From Deltaproteobacteria bacterium (lineage in GTDB: Bacteria; SAR324; NAC60-12): DNA of 10,091 nucleotides. The notes beneath the pieces were generated by a model. It saw only the letters and a list, made by a program, of their open reading frames with translations, did no database searches and was not told the DNA's origin. This document shows, in pieces, positions 1-6,747 of this stretch. The DNA lies in assembly GCA_002730365.1 (NCBI GenBank), contig PBZZ01000102.1:1-10091 (forward strand), given 5' to 3'. The position numbers and the translations under genes were made by a program. Every line of letters starts with the position of its first letter. Positions within the stretch are counted from its first letter, which is position 1.

Positions 1-256
1 AGTCAATGGAGGCATCGCCGAGCAGACCAAGCAAGTACTGGATAACATCAAGTCGGTGCTGGCCTTGGCCGGTTGCACGATGGAGGATGTTGTCAAGACG
101 CATGTCTATGTACAGGACGCCCGGGACTTCGGTGGCTTCAACGCGGTCTATGCCAATTACTTCCCCAAGGATCCACCCGCCCGAACCACAGCAGAAGCTC
201 GCTTGATGATCGATATTAAGGTGGAGATCGAAGCCATCGCCTACAAGCCACTCTAA
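1..256 (+). CDS. RidA/YjgF/YER057c/UK114-family protein, 3' part (5' end outside window)
   Basis: The reading frame is open from base 2 to the TAA at 254-256 and gives the last 84 residues of a protein that is normally about 125-130 aa. It matches the C-terminal two thirds of RidA: a GGIAEQTKQVLDNIK helix, an AG..MEDVVK segment, a V.D..DF...N..Y..YF stretch, and the end PAR followed by VEIEAIA. The Arg in PAR corresponds to Arg105 of E. coli RidA, which binds the substrate carboxylate, so this is likely an active imine/enamine deaminase type rather than a degenerate paralogue. RidA proteins are cytosolic trimers that hydrolyse reactive 2-aminoacrylate or similar enamines; those beside catabolic genes often serve the local pathway. 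The next gene starts 19 nt downstream, so co-transcription is likely. An ATG at 56 in the same frame is internal to the fold and is not a start. Confidence 0.93.
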   Translation, partial: VNGGIAEQTKQVLDNIKSVLALAGCTMEDVVKTHVYVQDARDFGGFNAVYANYFPKDPPARTTAEARLMIDIKVEIEAIAYKPL

Positions 257-275
257 GTCAACGGAGATCTCTCAT

Positions 276-1748
276 ATGCGCGTTTTCACCGCTTCACTGG
301 CCACTGAAACCAACACCTTCTCGCCAATCCCCACGGATCTCGATTCCTTCCTCTCTGCTTTCTATGCGCGACCAGGCGAACATCCAAAGACCCCAACCAT
401 CTGCTCGGCGGTCTTTCCAGTGCTTCGCCGTCAGCAGGCTGAGGAAGGCTTCACCCTGATCGAAGGCACGGCGGCTTGGGCCGAACCAGGAGGCTACGTG
501 CGGCAGGATGTATATGAGGGCTTGCGAGACGAAATCCTCGGTCAGCTGCAGGCAGCCCTGCCGGTAGATTGTGTGATCCTTGGCCTGCACGGGGCGATGG
601 TAGCCCGGGAAACTGAAGACTGCGAGGGTGAACTGCTGGCGTGTGTTCGTGAACTGGTTGGGCCGAACGTGGTGGTAGCCGCAGAACTCGATCCGCACAG
701 CCATCTGACGGCCAAGCGGGTTCAGGCGGCTAATTTGCTAGTGGCATTCCAGGAATTTCCGCACATTGACTTCGAAGCCCGAGCAGAACAAGTTGTAAAG
801 CTGGCCTTAGCAGCAACTCGGGGTCAGATCCAGCCAGTGATATCGACCTACGACTGCCGGATGATAGATGTCTTTCCCACCACCCAAGAGCCAATGCGCA
901 GCTTCGTGGATGGGATGAAAGCCTTGGAAGGCCAAGGTGGCATTCTCTCGGTTTCACTGATCCACGGCTTCATGGCGGGAGATGTGCCTGAGATGGGAAC
1001 GCAGCTGCTAGTGATAACCGACAATGCTCCCGTGAAAGGAGTTCAGTTGGCCCGGGAACTAGGTGAAAGGATGTTCGCTCTGCGTGGTACGACCAAGATG
1101 CGCACCTATACCCTCGAAGAGGCCCTGGCACAGCTGGCGCAAGCAGCTGCTGGTGCTGGGCCAATCGTACTTGCCGACATGTGGGACAACCCGGGGGGTG
1201 GTAACTCGGGCGACAATACCCTGATTCTGCATGCCTTGATCAAAGCCGGAGTGACTTCCCTTGGGGTCTCGTCGATCTGGGATCCCCAAGCTGTGCATCT
1301 CGCTCACGGAGCAGGAGTCGGTACGCACCTTGAGATGCGCATCGGAGGGAAGACCCATTTGAGCAGCGGTCCACCCTTTGACGGCCTCTTCGAAGTACGG
1401 ACTTTAGCTGACCCGGGCTGGCAGTCCTTTGTCGAGAGTCGAGTGACGCTAGGAAAAACTGCTGTAGTGCGCTTGGTAGGCACCGAAGTAGACATTATCC
1501 TCAACAGCAATCGCACCCAGACCTTTGATCCCACCATCTTCACCAACCTCTCGCTGGATCCCCGGCAGAAGAAGGTCCTACTGGTGAAGTCGACTAATCA
1601 TTTCTACGCAGCCTTTGCTCCTCTGGCTCAACACATTCTGCACGTTGCTGTGCCCACCGGCTATCCCAGTGATCCGGCGACGGCTCCCTATCGTAAACTG
1701 ACCCGAGCGCTCTGGCCTCGGGTAGCACAACCTTTCAAGGAGGCCTGA
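276..1748 (+). CDS. M81-family metallopeptidase (MlrC-like)
   Basis: This is a 490-aa cytosolic protein of the usual size for the M81 (microcystinase C, MlrC) family. Seen in order: the N-terminal ETNTF motif (residues 11-15), GLHGAM (103-108), ELDPHSHLT with Asp139 and His141 as likely zinc ligands, a third ligand His163 in the FPHID segment, DNPGGGNSGDNT (304-315) marking the start of the second domain, and VKSTNHFYAAFAPLA (437-451), which corresponds to the family's VKS..HF motif. No signal peptide is visible. The best-studied member, MlrC, hydrolyses the linear peptide products of microcystin breakdown, but most M81 proteins lie in unrelated catabolic clusters and their substrates are unknown; this one should not be called a microcystinase. 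The start is supported by GGAG at 263-266, nine bases before the ATG. The stop overlaps the next start by one base, indicating translational coupling. Confidence 0.93.
   Translation: MRVFTASLATETNTFSPIPTDLDSFLSAFYARPGEHPKTPTICSAVFPVLRRQQAEEGFTLIEGTAAWAEPGGYVRQDVYEGLRDEILGQLQAALPVDCVILGLHGAMVARETEDCEGELLACVRELVGPNVVVAAELDPHSHLTAKRVQAANLLVAFQEFPHIDFEARAEQVVKLALAATRGQIQPVISTYDCRMIDVFPTTQEPMRSFVDGMKALEGQGGILSVSLIHGFMAGDVPEMGTQLLVITDNAPVKGVQLARELGERMFALRGTTKMRTYTLEEALAQLAQAAAGAGPIVLADMWDNPGGGNSGDNTLILHALIKAGVTSLGVSSIWDPQAVHLAHGAGVGTHLEMRIGGKTHLSSGPPFDGLFEVRTLADPGWQSFVESRVTLGKTAVVRLVGTEVDIILNSNRTQTFDPTIFTNLSLDPRQKKVLLVKSTNHFYAAFAPLAQHILHVAVPTGYPSDPATAPYRKLTRALWPRVAQPFKEA
1737..1743 (+). promoter_or_regulatory. 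Shine-Dalgarno site of the hydratase-like gene
   Basis: AAGGAGG lies four bases before the ATG at 1748, inside the last codons of the M81 gene. It fixes the start of the downstream gene and shows that it can be initiated efficiently by ribosomes ending on the overlapping TGA. Confidence 0.7.
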
Positions 1749-2536
1749 TGACCCCGGAAGCTCGACAGCAAGCGGCCCAGCATTTTTGGCAGCACTTGGA
1801 CAGTGGACAGCTTATTGCGGAACTACCGAAGGCCCAGCGACCGCAGAATGAAGCTGAAGGCCATGCCATTCAAGCAACATTTGCAGAGCACTCCTCTCAG
1901 CCGGTTGCAGGTTGGAAGATTGCCTCCTCCAGCAAAGCTGGGCAGGAGCATTTAAATGTTGATGGCCCTTTGGCAGGCCGCTACCTTGCTGAACGTTTGT
2001 TGCCAAATCTCTCCACCTTAAGTCTAGCTAGCAATATGATGAGGGTGGTCGAGGCAGAATTTACGTTTTTGCTTGGTAGAGATCTACCACCACGCGATAG
2101 TGTTTATGATGTGCAAACAGTCATGTCAGCCGTAGCAGAACTTTGTCCATCCCTGGAAGTTCCGGATAGCCGCTACAGTGATTTTACAAAGGTGGGGAAG
2201 GCTCAATTGATAGCAGATAATGCCCTGGCTTGGTGGCTAATGATCGGGAATTCTGTTCCACTAGAATGGAAGTATTCTAATCTTAGTAAGCATGAAGTTC
2301 AATTATACCGTAACGGGCACTTGGCTTCAGAAGGTGTGGGTGCAAATGTACTTGGAGATCCACGAGAAGCTCTGACCTGGCTGGTCAATGACGTCACTTC
2401 ACGTGGTGAAACTTTACGAAGAGGTCAATTTGTGACAACGGGCACCTGCCATGTCCCACTCGTAGTTGAGCCTGGAGATGAAATTTTGGCTGACTACGGA
2501 GTGTTTGGAAAGTTGCGGATGAGGATTGCTGAGTAA
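1748..2536 (+). CDS. 2-keto-4-pentenoate hydratase / fumarylacetoacetase-like (MhpD-type) protein
   Basis: A 262-aa cytosolic protein matching the length and motif order of the hydratase/decarboxylase branch of the fumarylacetoacetate hydrolase fold (MhpD, DmpE, DmpH). Seen: GWKIAS (55-60) in place of the usual G.KIG, the metal-binding pair Glu102-x-Glu104 in VEAEFTFLLGRDLP, third ligand Glu137 in PSLEVPDSRY, ADNA (156-159), and a C-terminal glycine-rich TTGT...PGDEILADYG region. In known members a divalent cation activates 2-hydroxy-dienoates for water addition, or vinylogous oxaloacetate-type acids for decarboxylation, late in meta-cleavage pathways. No ring-cleavage enzyme is in view, so the substrate is unknown. 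The start is fixed by AAGGAGG at 1737-1743. Base composition falls along the gene: the first 200 bases resemble the preceding gene, while the 3' half is visibly more AT-rich. Confidence 0.88.
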   Translation: MTPEARQQAAQHFWQHLDSGQLIAELPKAQRPQNEAEGHAIQATFAEHSSQPVAGWKIASSSKAGQEHLNVDGPLAGRYLAERLLPNLSTLSLASNMMRVVEAEFTFLLGRDLPPRDSVYDVQTVMSAVAELCPSLEVPDSRYSDFTKVGKAQLIADNALAWWLMIGNSVPLEWKYSNLSKHEVQLYRNGHLASEGVGANVLGDPREALTWLVNDVTSRGETLRRGQFVTTGTCHVPLVVEPGDEILADYGVFGKLRMRIAE

Positions 2537-2646
2537 TTTTGTCTTTGAAGTCATCCCTTCGACTGGTGTTTGTCTACCTTCGCTCAGAGTGCAAAATCTA
2601 GGCTTGTAAAGATTGTGGATCTCCAAATTTCTTTGTTATCTAATCC
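2537..2646. other. Convergent intergenic spacer
   Basis: This 110-bp AT-rich stretch separates the stops of two convergent operons. I looked for a bidirectional terminator and found only short stems of four or so base pairs (for example TGGA/TCCA in 2610-2625) and no GC-rich hairpin followed by a T run on either strand. Termination may be Rho-dependent, or the signals too weak to see by eye. No credible small gene lies here. Confidence 0.6.
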
Positions 2647-3801
2647 CTAAGAAACCGAGAGCAGGGCTTCGTACAATTGGCGGGTATTCTCCGGAGTCAT
2701 GGCAACTGGATTGCCGCCAACACAAGGATCAGTCAATGCTGTACGAGTGAGTGCTTCCAGATCAGGATTGCTCACGCCCAGCTCGTCCAGGTTGCGTGGA
2801 ATGCCTAGGGAAGCGTTGAGTTGATCCACAAAGGTAGCAAAGCCCTCAAAACCACCATCAATATTCAGGTAGGCGGCGGCTCGTTCAATCAATCTTTCAA
2901 TTACAGGACGGTTGAACTGTAGGACAGCCGCCATGCAGACGGCATTGGTGGTTCCGTGGTGAGTGTGATACATTGCACCCAGTGGATGACTGAGCGCATG
3001 AATCGCACCGAGGCCCTTGGTGAAAGCGGTAGCCCCCATCGCAGCAGCACTCATCATGTGTGCCCGAGCTTCGAGATCCGTTCCATCCAAATAGGCCCGT
3101 GGGAGATATTCCTTCACTAGACGCATGCCCTCCAAGGCGACTCCCTGGCTCAGCGGATGATAGAAAGGAGAGCAGTAGGCCTCTAGGCAATGAGCAAACG
3201 CATCCATGCCAGTTCCAGCCGTAATTTTTTGAGGCATGCCAACGGTCAACTCTGGATCGCTGATCACCACAGTCGGTAGAATCTTCGGATGGAAGATGAT
3301 CTTCTTCTCGCAAGTGGCTGTGTTGGTCAATACACCTGCTCGTCCTACTTCAGAGCCAGTTCCAGCAGTTGTAGGTACCGCAATGATTGGTTTGATGTTG
3401 TCTGGGTTTGCCCGAGTCCACCAATCTCCAATATCCTCAAAATCCCAAACTGGTCGAGTTTGTCCAACCATGAAGGCGATCAGTTTGGCCAAGTCCAGTC
3501 CAGATCCACCACCAAAAGCGATTACTCCATCAAAACCACCTTCCCGAAATACCTGTAGGCCTTCTTCAAGGTTCTTCTCGTTGGGGTTCGGGTCCACTTC
3601 GGCAAATAAGGCACGACCCAAGCCTGATGCTTCAAGCCGCTCCAACGTTCGTTTAGTGATGTCGAAGCTGGCCAGACCACGATCAGTGACCAGCAACGGT
3701 TTTTGGATTTTGGCAGTAGCACAGGCATCCGCGATTTCAGCAATGCGTCCGGCTCCAAAGCGAATGGCAGTCGGATACGACCAGTTCCCAAACAGTTTCA
3801 T
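2647..3801 (-). CDS. Iron-containing (group III) alcohol dehydrogenase
   Basis: A 384-aa protein of full family length. The N-terminal Rossmann-like domain carries GGGSGLDLAK (97-106) and PTTAGTGSEV (143-152) for NAD(P) binding. The C-terminal helical domain carries GMDAFAHCLEAY, with metal ligands Asp200 and His204, and the IHALSHPLGAMYHTHHG region, with His268 and His282 as the other ligands (equivalent to D196, H200, H263 and H277 of E. coli FucO); His272 matches the conserved non-ligand His. All four ligands are present, so it should be catalytic. Such enzymes interconvert primary or secondary alcohols and carbonyls with Fe(II) or Zn(II). It is the last gene of the minus-strand operon and starts four bases after the aldehyde dehydrogenase stop. 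In this context I infer oxidation of an alcohol group to the aldehyde that the neighbouring dehydrogenase consumes. The exact substrate cannot be read from sequence. Confidence 0.93.
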   Translation of the reverse strand: MKLFGNWSYPTAIRFGAGRIAEIADACATAKIQKPLLVTDRGLASFDITKRTLERLEASGLGRALFAEVDPNPNEKNLEEGLQVFREGGFDGVIAFGGGSGLDLAKLIAFMVGQTRPVWDFEDIGDWWTRANPDNIKPIIAVPTTAGTGSEVGRAGVLTNTATCEKKIIFHPKILPTVVISDPELTVGMPQKITAGTGMDAFAHCLEAYCSPFYHPLSQGVALEGMRLVKEYLPRAYLDGTDLEARAHMMSAAAMGATAFTKGLGAIHALSHPLGAMYHTHHGTTNAVCMAAVLQFNRPVIERLIERAAAYLNIDGGFEGFATFVDQLNASLGIPRNLDELGVSNPDLEALTRTALTDPCVGGNPVAMTPENTRQLYEALLSVS

Positions 3802-3805
3802 AGGG

Positions 3806-5182
3806 TTAAGCCTGTTTGAGGTGATAGGATTTGGGACGAGTCAGCGCTTGGTAACCGAGTACGGACAAGCTGGCTCCACGACCGGTGTCTTTACAGCCAG
3901 TCCAGCAAAGTCCAGGATCAAGGTAGTCGCAACGATTCATGAAGACCGTTCCAGTCTGAATTCGGGCACCCAAGGCTTCAGCTGCGTCAGTGTCCTGAGT
4001 CCAGATGGAAGCAGTTAGGCCAAAATCACTATCGTTCATCAGTTGAATCGCCTCGTCATCATCCTTGACGGACATGATCCCGACAACAGGACCAAAGGTT
4101 TCGTCTCGCATCACCCGCATCTGATGATTGATGTTCGTCAGAATCTGTGGAGTGACATAGGCTCCTCCATCGTCTCCGGCAAAGGTCGGAATATGAGCAA
4201 TGGCTCCTTCCCGGTGGGCTTCGGTCACTTGTTCACGAACTTCCTTGGCGAAGCGGACGTTAGCCATCGGTCCGAGGGTGGTTTCTTTCAGTAAAGGATT
4301 GCCCAGACGGTAGCCCTTGACCAGAGCAACGGACTTTTCAACAAAGGCCTCGAACAAACTCTCGTGCACATAGATGCGTTCGATTCCACAGCAGCACTGG
4401 CCAGAGTTGAACATTGCTCCGTCAATCAGAGTCTCGACGGCTGCATCCAGGTTTGCGTCAGCACGAACGTAACCTGGATCCTTACCACCCAGTTCCGTGG
4501 CAACTGGGACGAAGGTTCCCGCAGCAGCCTGCTCCATCTTCTTGCCTCCTCCAACTGAACCGGTGAAGTTGATGAAGTCGAATTGACGATTGCGAATCAG
4601 CTCAATGGTGGTTTCATGATCCAGGTAAACATTCTGGAAAACATCTTCGGGTATTCCTACCTTGTGGAAGGCTTCAGCGAGGCGTTCCCCAACCTGCAGG
4701 GTCTGTGTGGCGTGCTTGAGAATCACAGCGTTGCCGGCGATCAACCCGGGAACCAATGCATTGACGGCGATCAGATATGGATAATTCCAAGGAGCCACGA
4801 CAAAGATCACCCCGTAAGGCTCTCGCTTAATCAGCCGACGAAAACTGCTGCTCTCCTCTATGACCAGAGATTCCAAAGAGGATGCTGCGATCTTGCCCAT
4901 GTAAAGGGCTCGCTCTTCAAAGCCGCTAAACTCCCCTCCGTAGCGAACAGGCCGACCCATCTGATGGGCCAGTTCGATGGCCATTCGATCCAACGTCTGT
5001 CCTACCTCGACAACTGCCTTGAGACAGAGATCAACCCGCTCCTGCAGAGGTCGAGCAGCCCAATCTAACTGAGCTGCACGGGCACGGGCCACACTAGAAA
5101 ACGCAGCCCCAGGAGCCAGTGTTTCGCGTTCGAGGTAAACTGATCCGTCAATCGGTGAGATGCATTGTAGTATCTTGGTCAT
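3806..5182 (-). CDS. NAD(P)-dependent aldehyde dehydrogenase
   Basis: A 458-aa member of the aldehyde dehydrogenase superfamily, compact compared with the common 480-500 aa. Seen: APWNYP (130-135) with the oxyanion-hole Asn133, NFTGSVGGGKK (205-215) for cofactor binding, ATELGGKDP with general-base Glu230, FNSGQCCCG with catalytic Cys264 (spacing of 34 from the Glu, as usual), and ETFGPVV (361-367). All catalytic residues are present. It oxidises an aldehyde irreversibly to the acid. The GIERIYVHE segment after the catalytic Cys suggests it is not a close PuuC or betaine-aldehyde dehydrogenase relative, but I cannot place the subfamily precisely. Its ATG lies two bases after the stop of the GS-like gene, so it is almost certainly co-translated with that gene. 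The likely role is to oxidise the aldehyde made by the downstream alcohol dehydrogenase. Confidence 0.94.
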   Translation of the reverse strand: MTKILQCISPIDGSVYLERETLAPGAAFSSVARARAAQLDWAARPLQERVDLCLKAVVEVGQTLDRMAIELAHQMGRPVRYGGEFSGFEERALYMGKIAASSLESLVIEESSSFRRLIKREPYGVIFVVAPWNYPYLIAVNALVPGLIAGNAVILKHATQTLQVGERLAEAFHKVGIPEDVFQNVYLDHETTIELIRNRQFDFINFTGSVGGGKKMEQAAAGTFVPVATELGGKDPGYVRADANLDAAVETLIDGAMFNSGQCCCGIERIYVHESLFEAFVEKSVALVKGYRLGNPLLKETTLGPMANVRFAKEVREQVTEAHREGAIAHIPTFAGDDGGAYVTPQILTNINHQMRVMRDETFGPVVGIMSVKDDDEAIQLMNDSDFGLTASIWTQDTDAAEALGARIQTGTVFMNRCDYLDPGLCWTGCKDTGRGASLSVLGYQALTRPKSYHLKQA

Positions 5183-5184
5183 AC

Positions 5185-6549
5185 TCAGGCCCTTTCAAAA
5201 CCGCGTTTGATTTCCCAATCGGTGACCACTTTGTCAAACTCTTCCTGTTCCCACTCCGCGCAGCGGACGTAGTGATCAATGACTCCATCACCCATGGCAT
5301 CACGCAGCATTCTTGAGTTACGCAAAGTTTCAGTAGAAGCTCTCAGTGTGGATGGCAACTCTCCAACGTTTTCGTCCTGATAGAGATCCCCTGAAGTGGG
5401 GGGAGGCAACTCAAGCTGATCTTCCAGACCTTTGAGACCTGCTGCCATCAAGGCCGCTTCTGCCAGATAGGGATTCAGATCAGCCCCACCAATCCGGCAC
5501 TCTACTCGGATTGCCTTGGTGTCGCTGCCACAAAGGCGAAAGCTTGCTGTACGGTTATCGATCGACCAGGCAGTCTTCGTTGGAGCGAAGGAGCCTTTCA
5601 TAAAGCGTTTGTAGCTGTTGACGTAGGGTGCCAGAAACCAGGTGTAGTCGGAGGCATATCTGATAAGTCCAGCCAGGTAGTGGCCCATCAACTTGGACAT
5701 TCCGTGATTGCCCTTGGAGTCGTAGAAAACCGGTGTTTCGTCGTTCCAGAGGGAGAGGTGAATATGCGTTGCACTCCCCAATCGCTTTGGATTCCACTTG
5801 GCCAGGAAGCTTGCAGCGTGTCCATGTTGCCAGGCGACTTCCTTGGTAGCGTTCTTGGCGATTGTGTGATGATCCGCACACGCCAGAGCATCGCCGTAGC
5901 GGATATTGAGCTCCTCCTGACCTGTCTCGGCTTCACCCTTGGTATTTTCCACGGGAATCCCCGAGGCGAAGAGATGGTTACGCAGAGGACGTAGGATCTT
6001 CTCTTCCTTGGTGGTCTGCAGGATGTGATAGTCTTCGTTGTATCCGCTGATTGGCTCAAGGTTCTGGTAGTTAGCCTTGCGCAGTTGGTCAAAGCCCTGT
6101 TCAAAAAGGAAGAACTCCAGCTCTGTCGCCATTTTGGCAGTCAGTCCATATTTCTTGAGACGTTCGATCTGCTTCTGCAGCATTGCTCGGGGAGAATGTG
6201 GGACATGGTTGTGCGTGTGATGATCAAGAATGTCGCACAGAACCATCGCTGTCCCCGGTAGCCAGCCAGCCAGCCGTAGGGTGCTCAGATCAGGCTGCAT
6301 CACGTAGTCCCCATAGCCAGTGATCCAGCTTGAAGATGCATAGCCATCGGGGGTGGCCATCTCGAGATCGGTGGCCAACAGGTAGTCGCAGCAATGGGTT
6401 TCTTTGTGGGCGCTGTCGAGGAAGTTCTGCACGTGAAAGCGCTTGCCCATCAGGCGGCCTTGCATGTCCACCAGACAGACCAACACCGTGTCGATGGAAC
6501 CTTCTGCCGCTAGGGACTTGAGGTCTTCGAAAGACAGGTTTCCGGCCAT
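5185..6549 (-). CDS. Glutamine-synthetase-family ligase (gamma-glutamyl-amine synthetase, PuuA/IpuC-like)
   Basis: A 454-aa GS-fold protein. The N-terminal domain has VDMQGRLMGKR (27-37). The catalytic domain has ELEFFLF (143-149; metal ligands Glu143/Glu145), TGQEELNIRYGDA (209-221), SATHIHLSLW (259-268), NSYKRF with a downstream AP..T.W...NR.A..R block (311-338), and RVECRIGGADLNPYL (348-362). The C-terminus has no recognisable adenylylation loop of housekeeping GlnA and ends in VTDWEIKRGFER, a tail type I associate with PuuA-like gamma-glutamyl-polyamine/amine ligases. Family chemistry: ATP + glutamate + amine gives a gamma-glutamyl amide. Being the first enzyme gene after a TRAP transporter and followed immediately by two dehydrogenases argues for catabolism rather than ammonia assimilation. 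The ATG at 6549 is the only start in the open frame (in-frame TGA upstream, no GTG/TTG), yet no clear Shine-Dalgarno precedes it. The amine substrate is unknown. Confidence 0.9.
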   Translation of the reverse strand: MAGNLSFEDLKSLAAEGSIDTVLVCLVDMQGRLMGKRFHVQNFLDSAHKETHCCDYLLATDLEMATPDGYASSSWITGYGDYVMQPDLSTLRLAGWLPGTAMVLCDILDHHTHNHVPHSPRAMLQKQIERLKKYGLTAKMATELEFFLFEQGFDQLRKANYQNLEPISGYNEDYHILQTTKEEKILRPLRNHLFASGIPVENTKGEAETGQEELNIRYGDALACADHHTIAKNATKEVAWQHGHAASFLAKWNPKRLGSATHIHLSLWNDETPVFYDSKGNHGMSKLMGHYLAGLIRYASDYTWFLAPYVNSYKRFMKGSFAPTKTAWSIDNRTASFRLCGSDTKAIRVECRIGGADLNPYLAEAALMAAGLKGLEDQLELPPPTSGDLYQDENVGELPSTLRASTETLRNSRMLRDAMGDGVIDHYVRCAEWEQEEFDKVVTDWEIKRGFERA

Positions 6550-6747
6550 GATTCGGCTTGGGCTAGAGGATAGGGAGAAGAAGTCGATACCGGGAACCCG
6601 TCAACGCGATTCCCAGCATATGACCCAGGAGTATTGATAGGGTTGACCCGCCACTGGCGAGTCATTGAGTAAGGCAGCTCAGCATATTTTGGATCTCTGA
6701 CAGAAACGTCGAGGCACCATAACGCGGCAACCTTCAGCAAGGTCCAA
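6550..6747 (-). other. Intercistronic spacer between TRAP binding protein and GS-like gene
   Basis: This 198-nt gap is the longest inside the minus-strand cluster. It holds one stem-loop (6645-6663) and no convincing sigma-70 promoter: the best match, a TTGACG on the minus strand near 6600, has no acceptable -10 at the right distance. A 76-codon frame beginning with TTG crosses it but has no ribosome site and no family resemblance. The gap could hold a second, non-sigma-70 promoter or an mRNA processing region. Confidence 0.5.
6645..6663 (-). promoter_or_regulatory. Intercistronic stem-loop
   Basis: In the minus-strand RNA, GACTCGCC and GGCGGGTC form an eight-pair stem (seven Watson-Crick pairs and one G-U) closed by the three-base loop AGT. 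The plus-strand version has a C-A mismatch at the wobble site, so the structure favours the minus transcript, the direction in which the operon runs. No T run follows, so it is not a standard intrinsic terminator. It lies 85 nt after the binding-protein stop and about 95 nt before the GS-like start. A 3'-end protecting hairpin that raises binding-protein mRNA relative to the enzyme genes is a reasonable inference. Confidence 0.45.

Noticed and set aside
276..1748. Calling the M81 protein a microcystin-degrading enzyme
   Set aside because: No mlrA, mlrB or mlrD gene is visible, and the M81 family is much broader than MlrC; only the family assignment is supported.
2537..2646. Bidirectional terminator between the convergent genes
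   Set aside because: Only stems of about four base pairs were found and none has a following T run.
3236..4018. 260-codon plus-strand open frame
   Set aside because: It lies antisense across the alcohol and aldehyde dehydrogenase genes, both with complete catalytic motifs. Its peptide is Ser/Pro/Lys-rich with no fold-like pattern, typical of a shadow frame.
4583..5068. 161-codon plus-strand open frame
   Set aside because: It is fully antisense to the N-terminal half of the aldehyde dehydrogenase, with no ribosome site and no recognisable motif.
5688..6104. 138-codon minus-strand open frame inside the GS-like gene
   Set aside because: It is in a different frame on the same strand as a gene whose GS motifs run uninterrupted through it; its composition is that of a frame-shifted shadow.
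6258..6275. Short tandem CCAG/GCCA repeat
   Set aside because: Three to four tetranucleotide units inside the GS-like coding sequence encode part of the normal protein (RLAGWLPG); there is no sign of a functional repeat.
5185..6549. Housekeeping glutamine synthetase (GlnA)
   Set aside because: The C-terminus lacks a recognisable adenylylation-loop region, and the gene sits in a transporter/dehydrogenase operon, which points to a gamma-glutamyl-amine ligase instead.
6510..6740. Small 76-codon minus-strand frame filling the gap before the GS-like gene
   Set aside because: It begins at a TTG without a clear ribosome site, overlaps the GS start, and looks like no known protein. A leader peptide cannot be excluded but nothing supports one.
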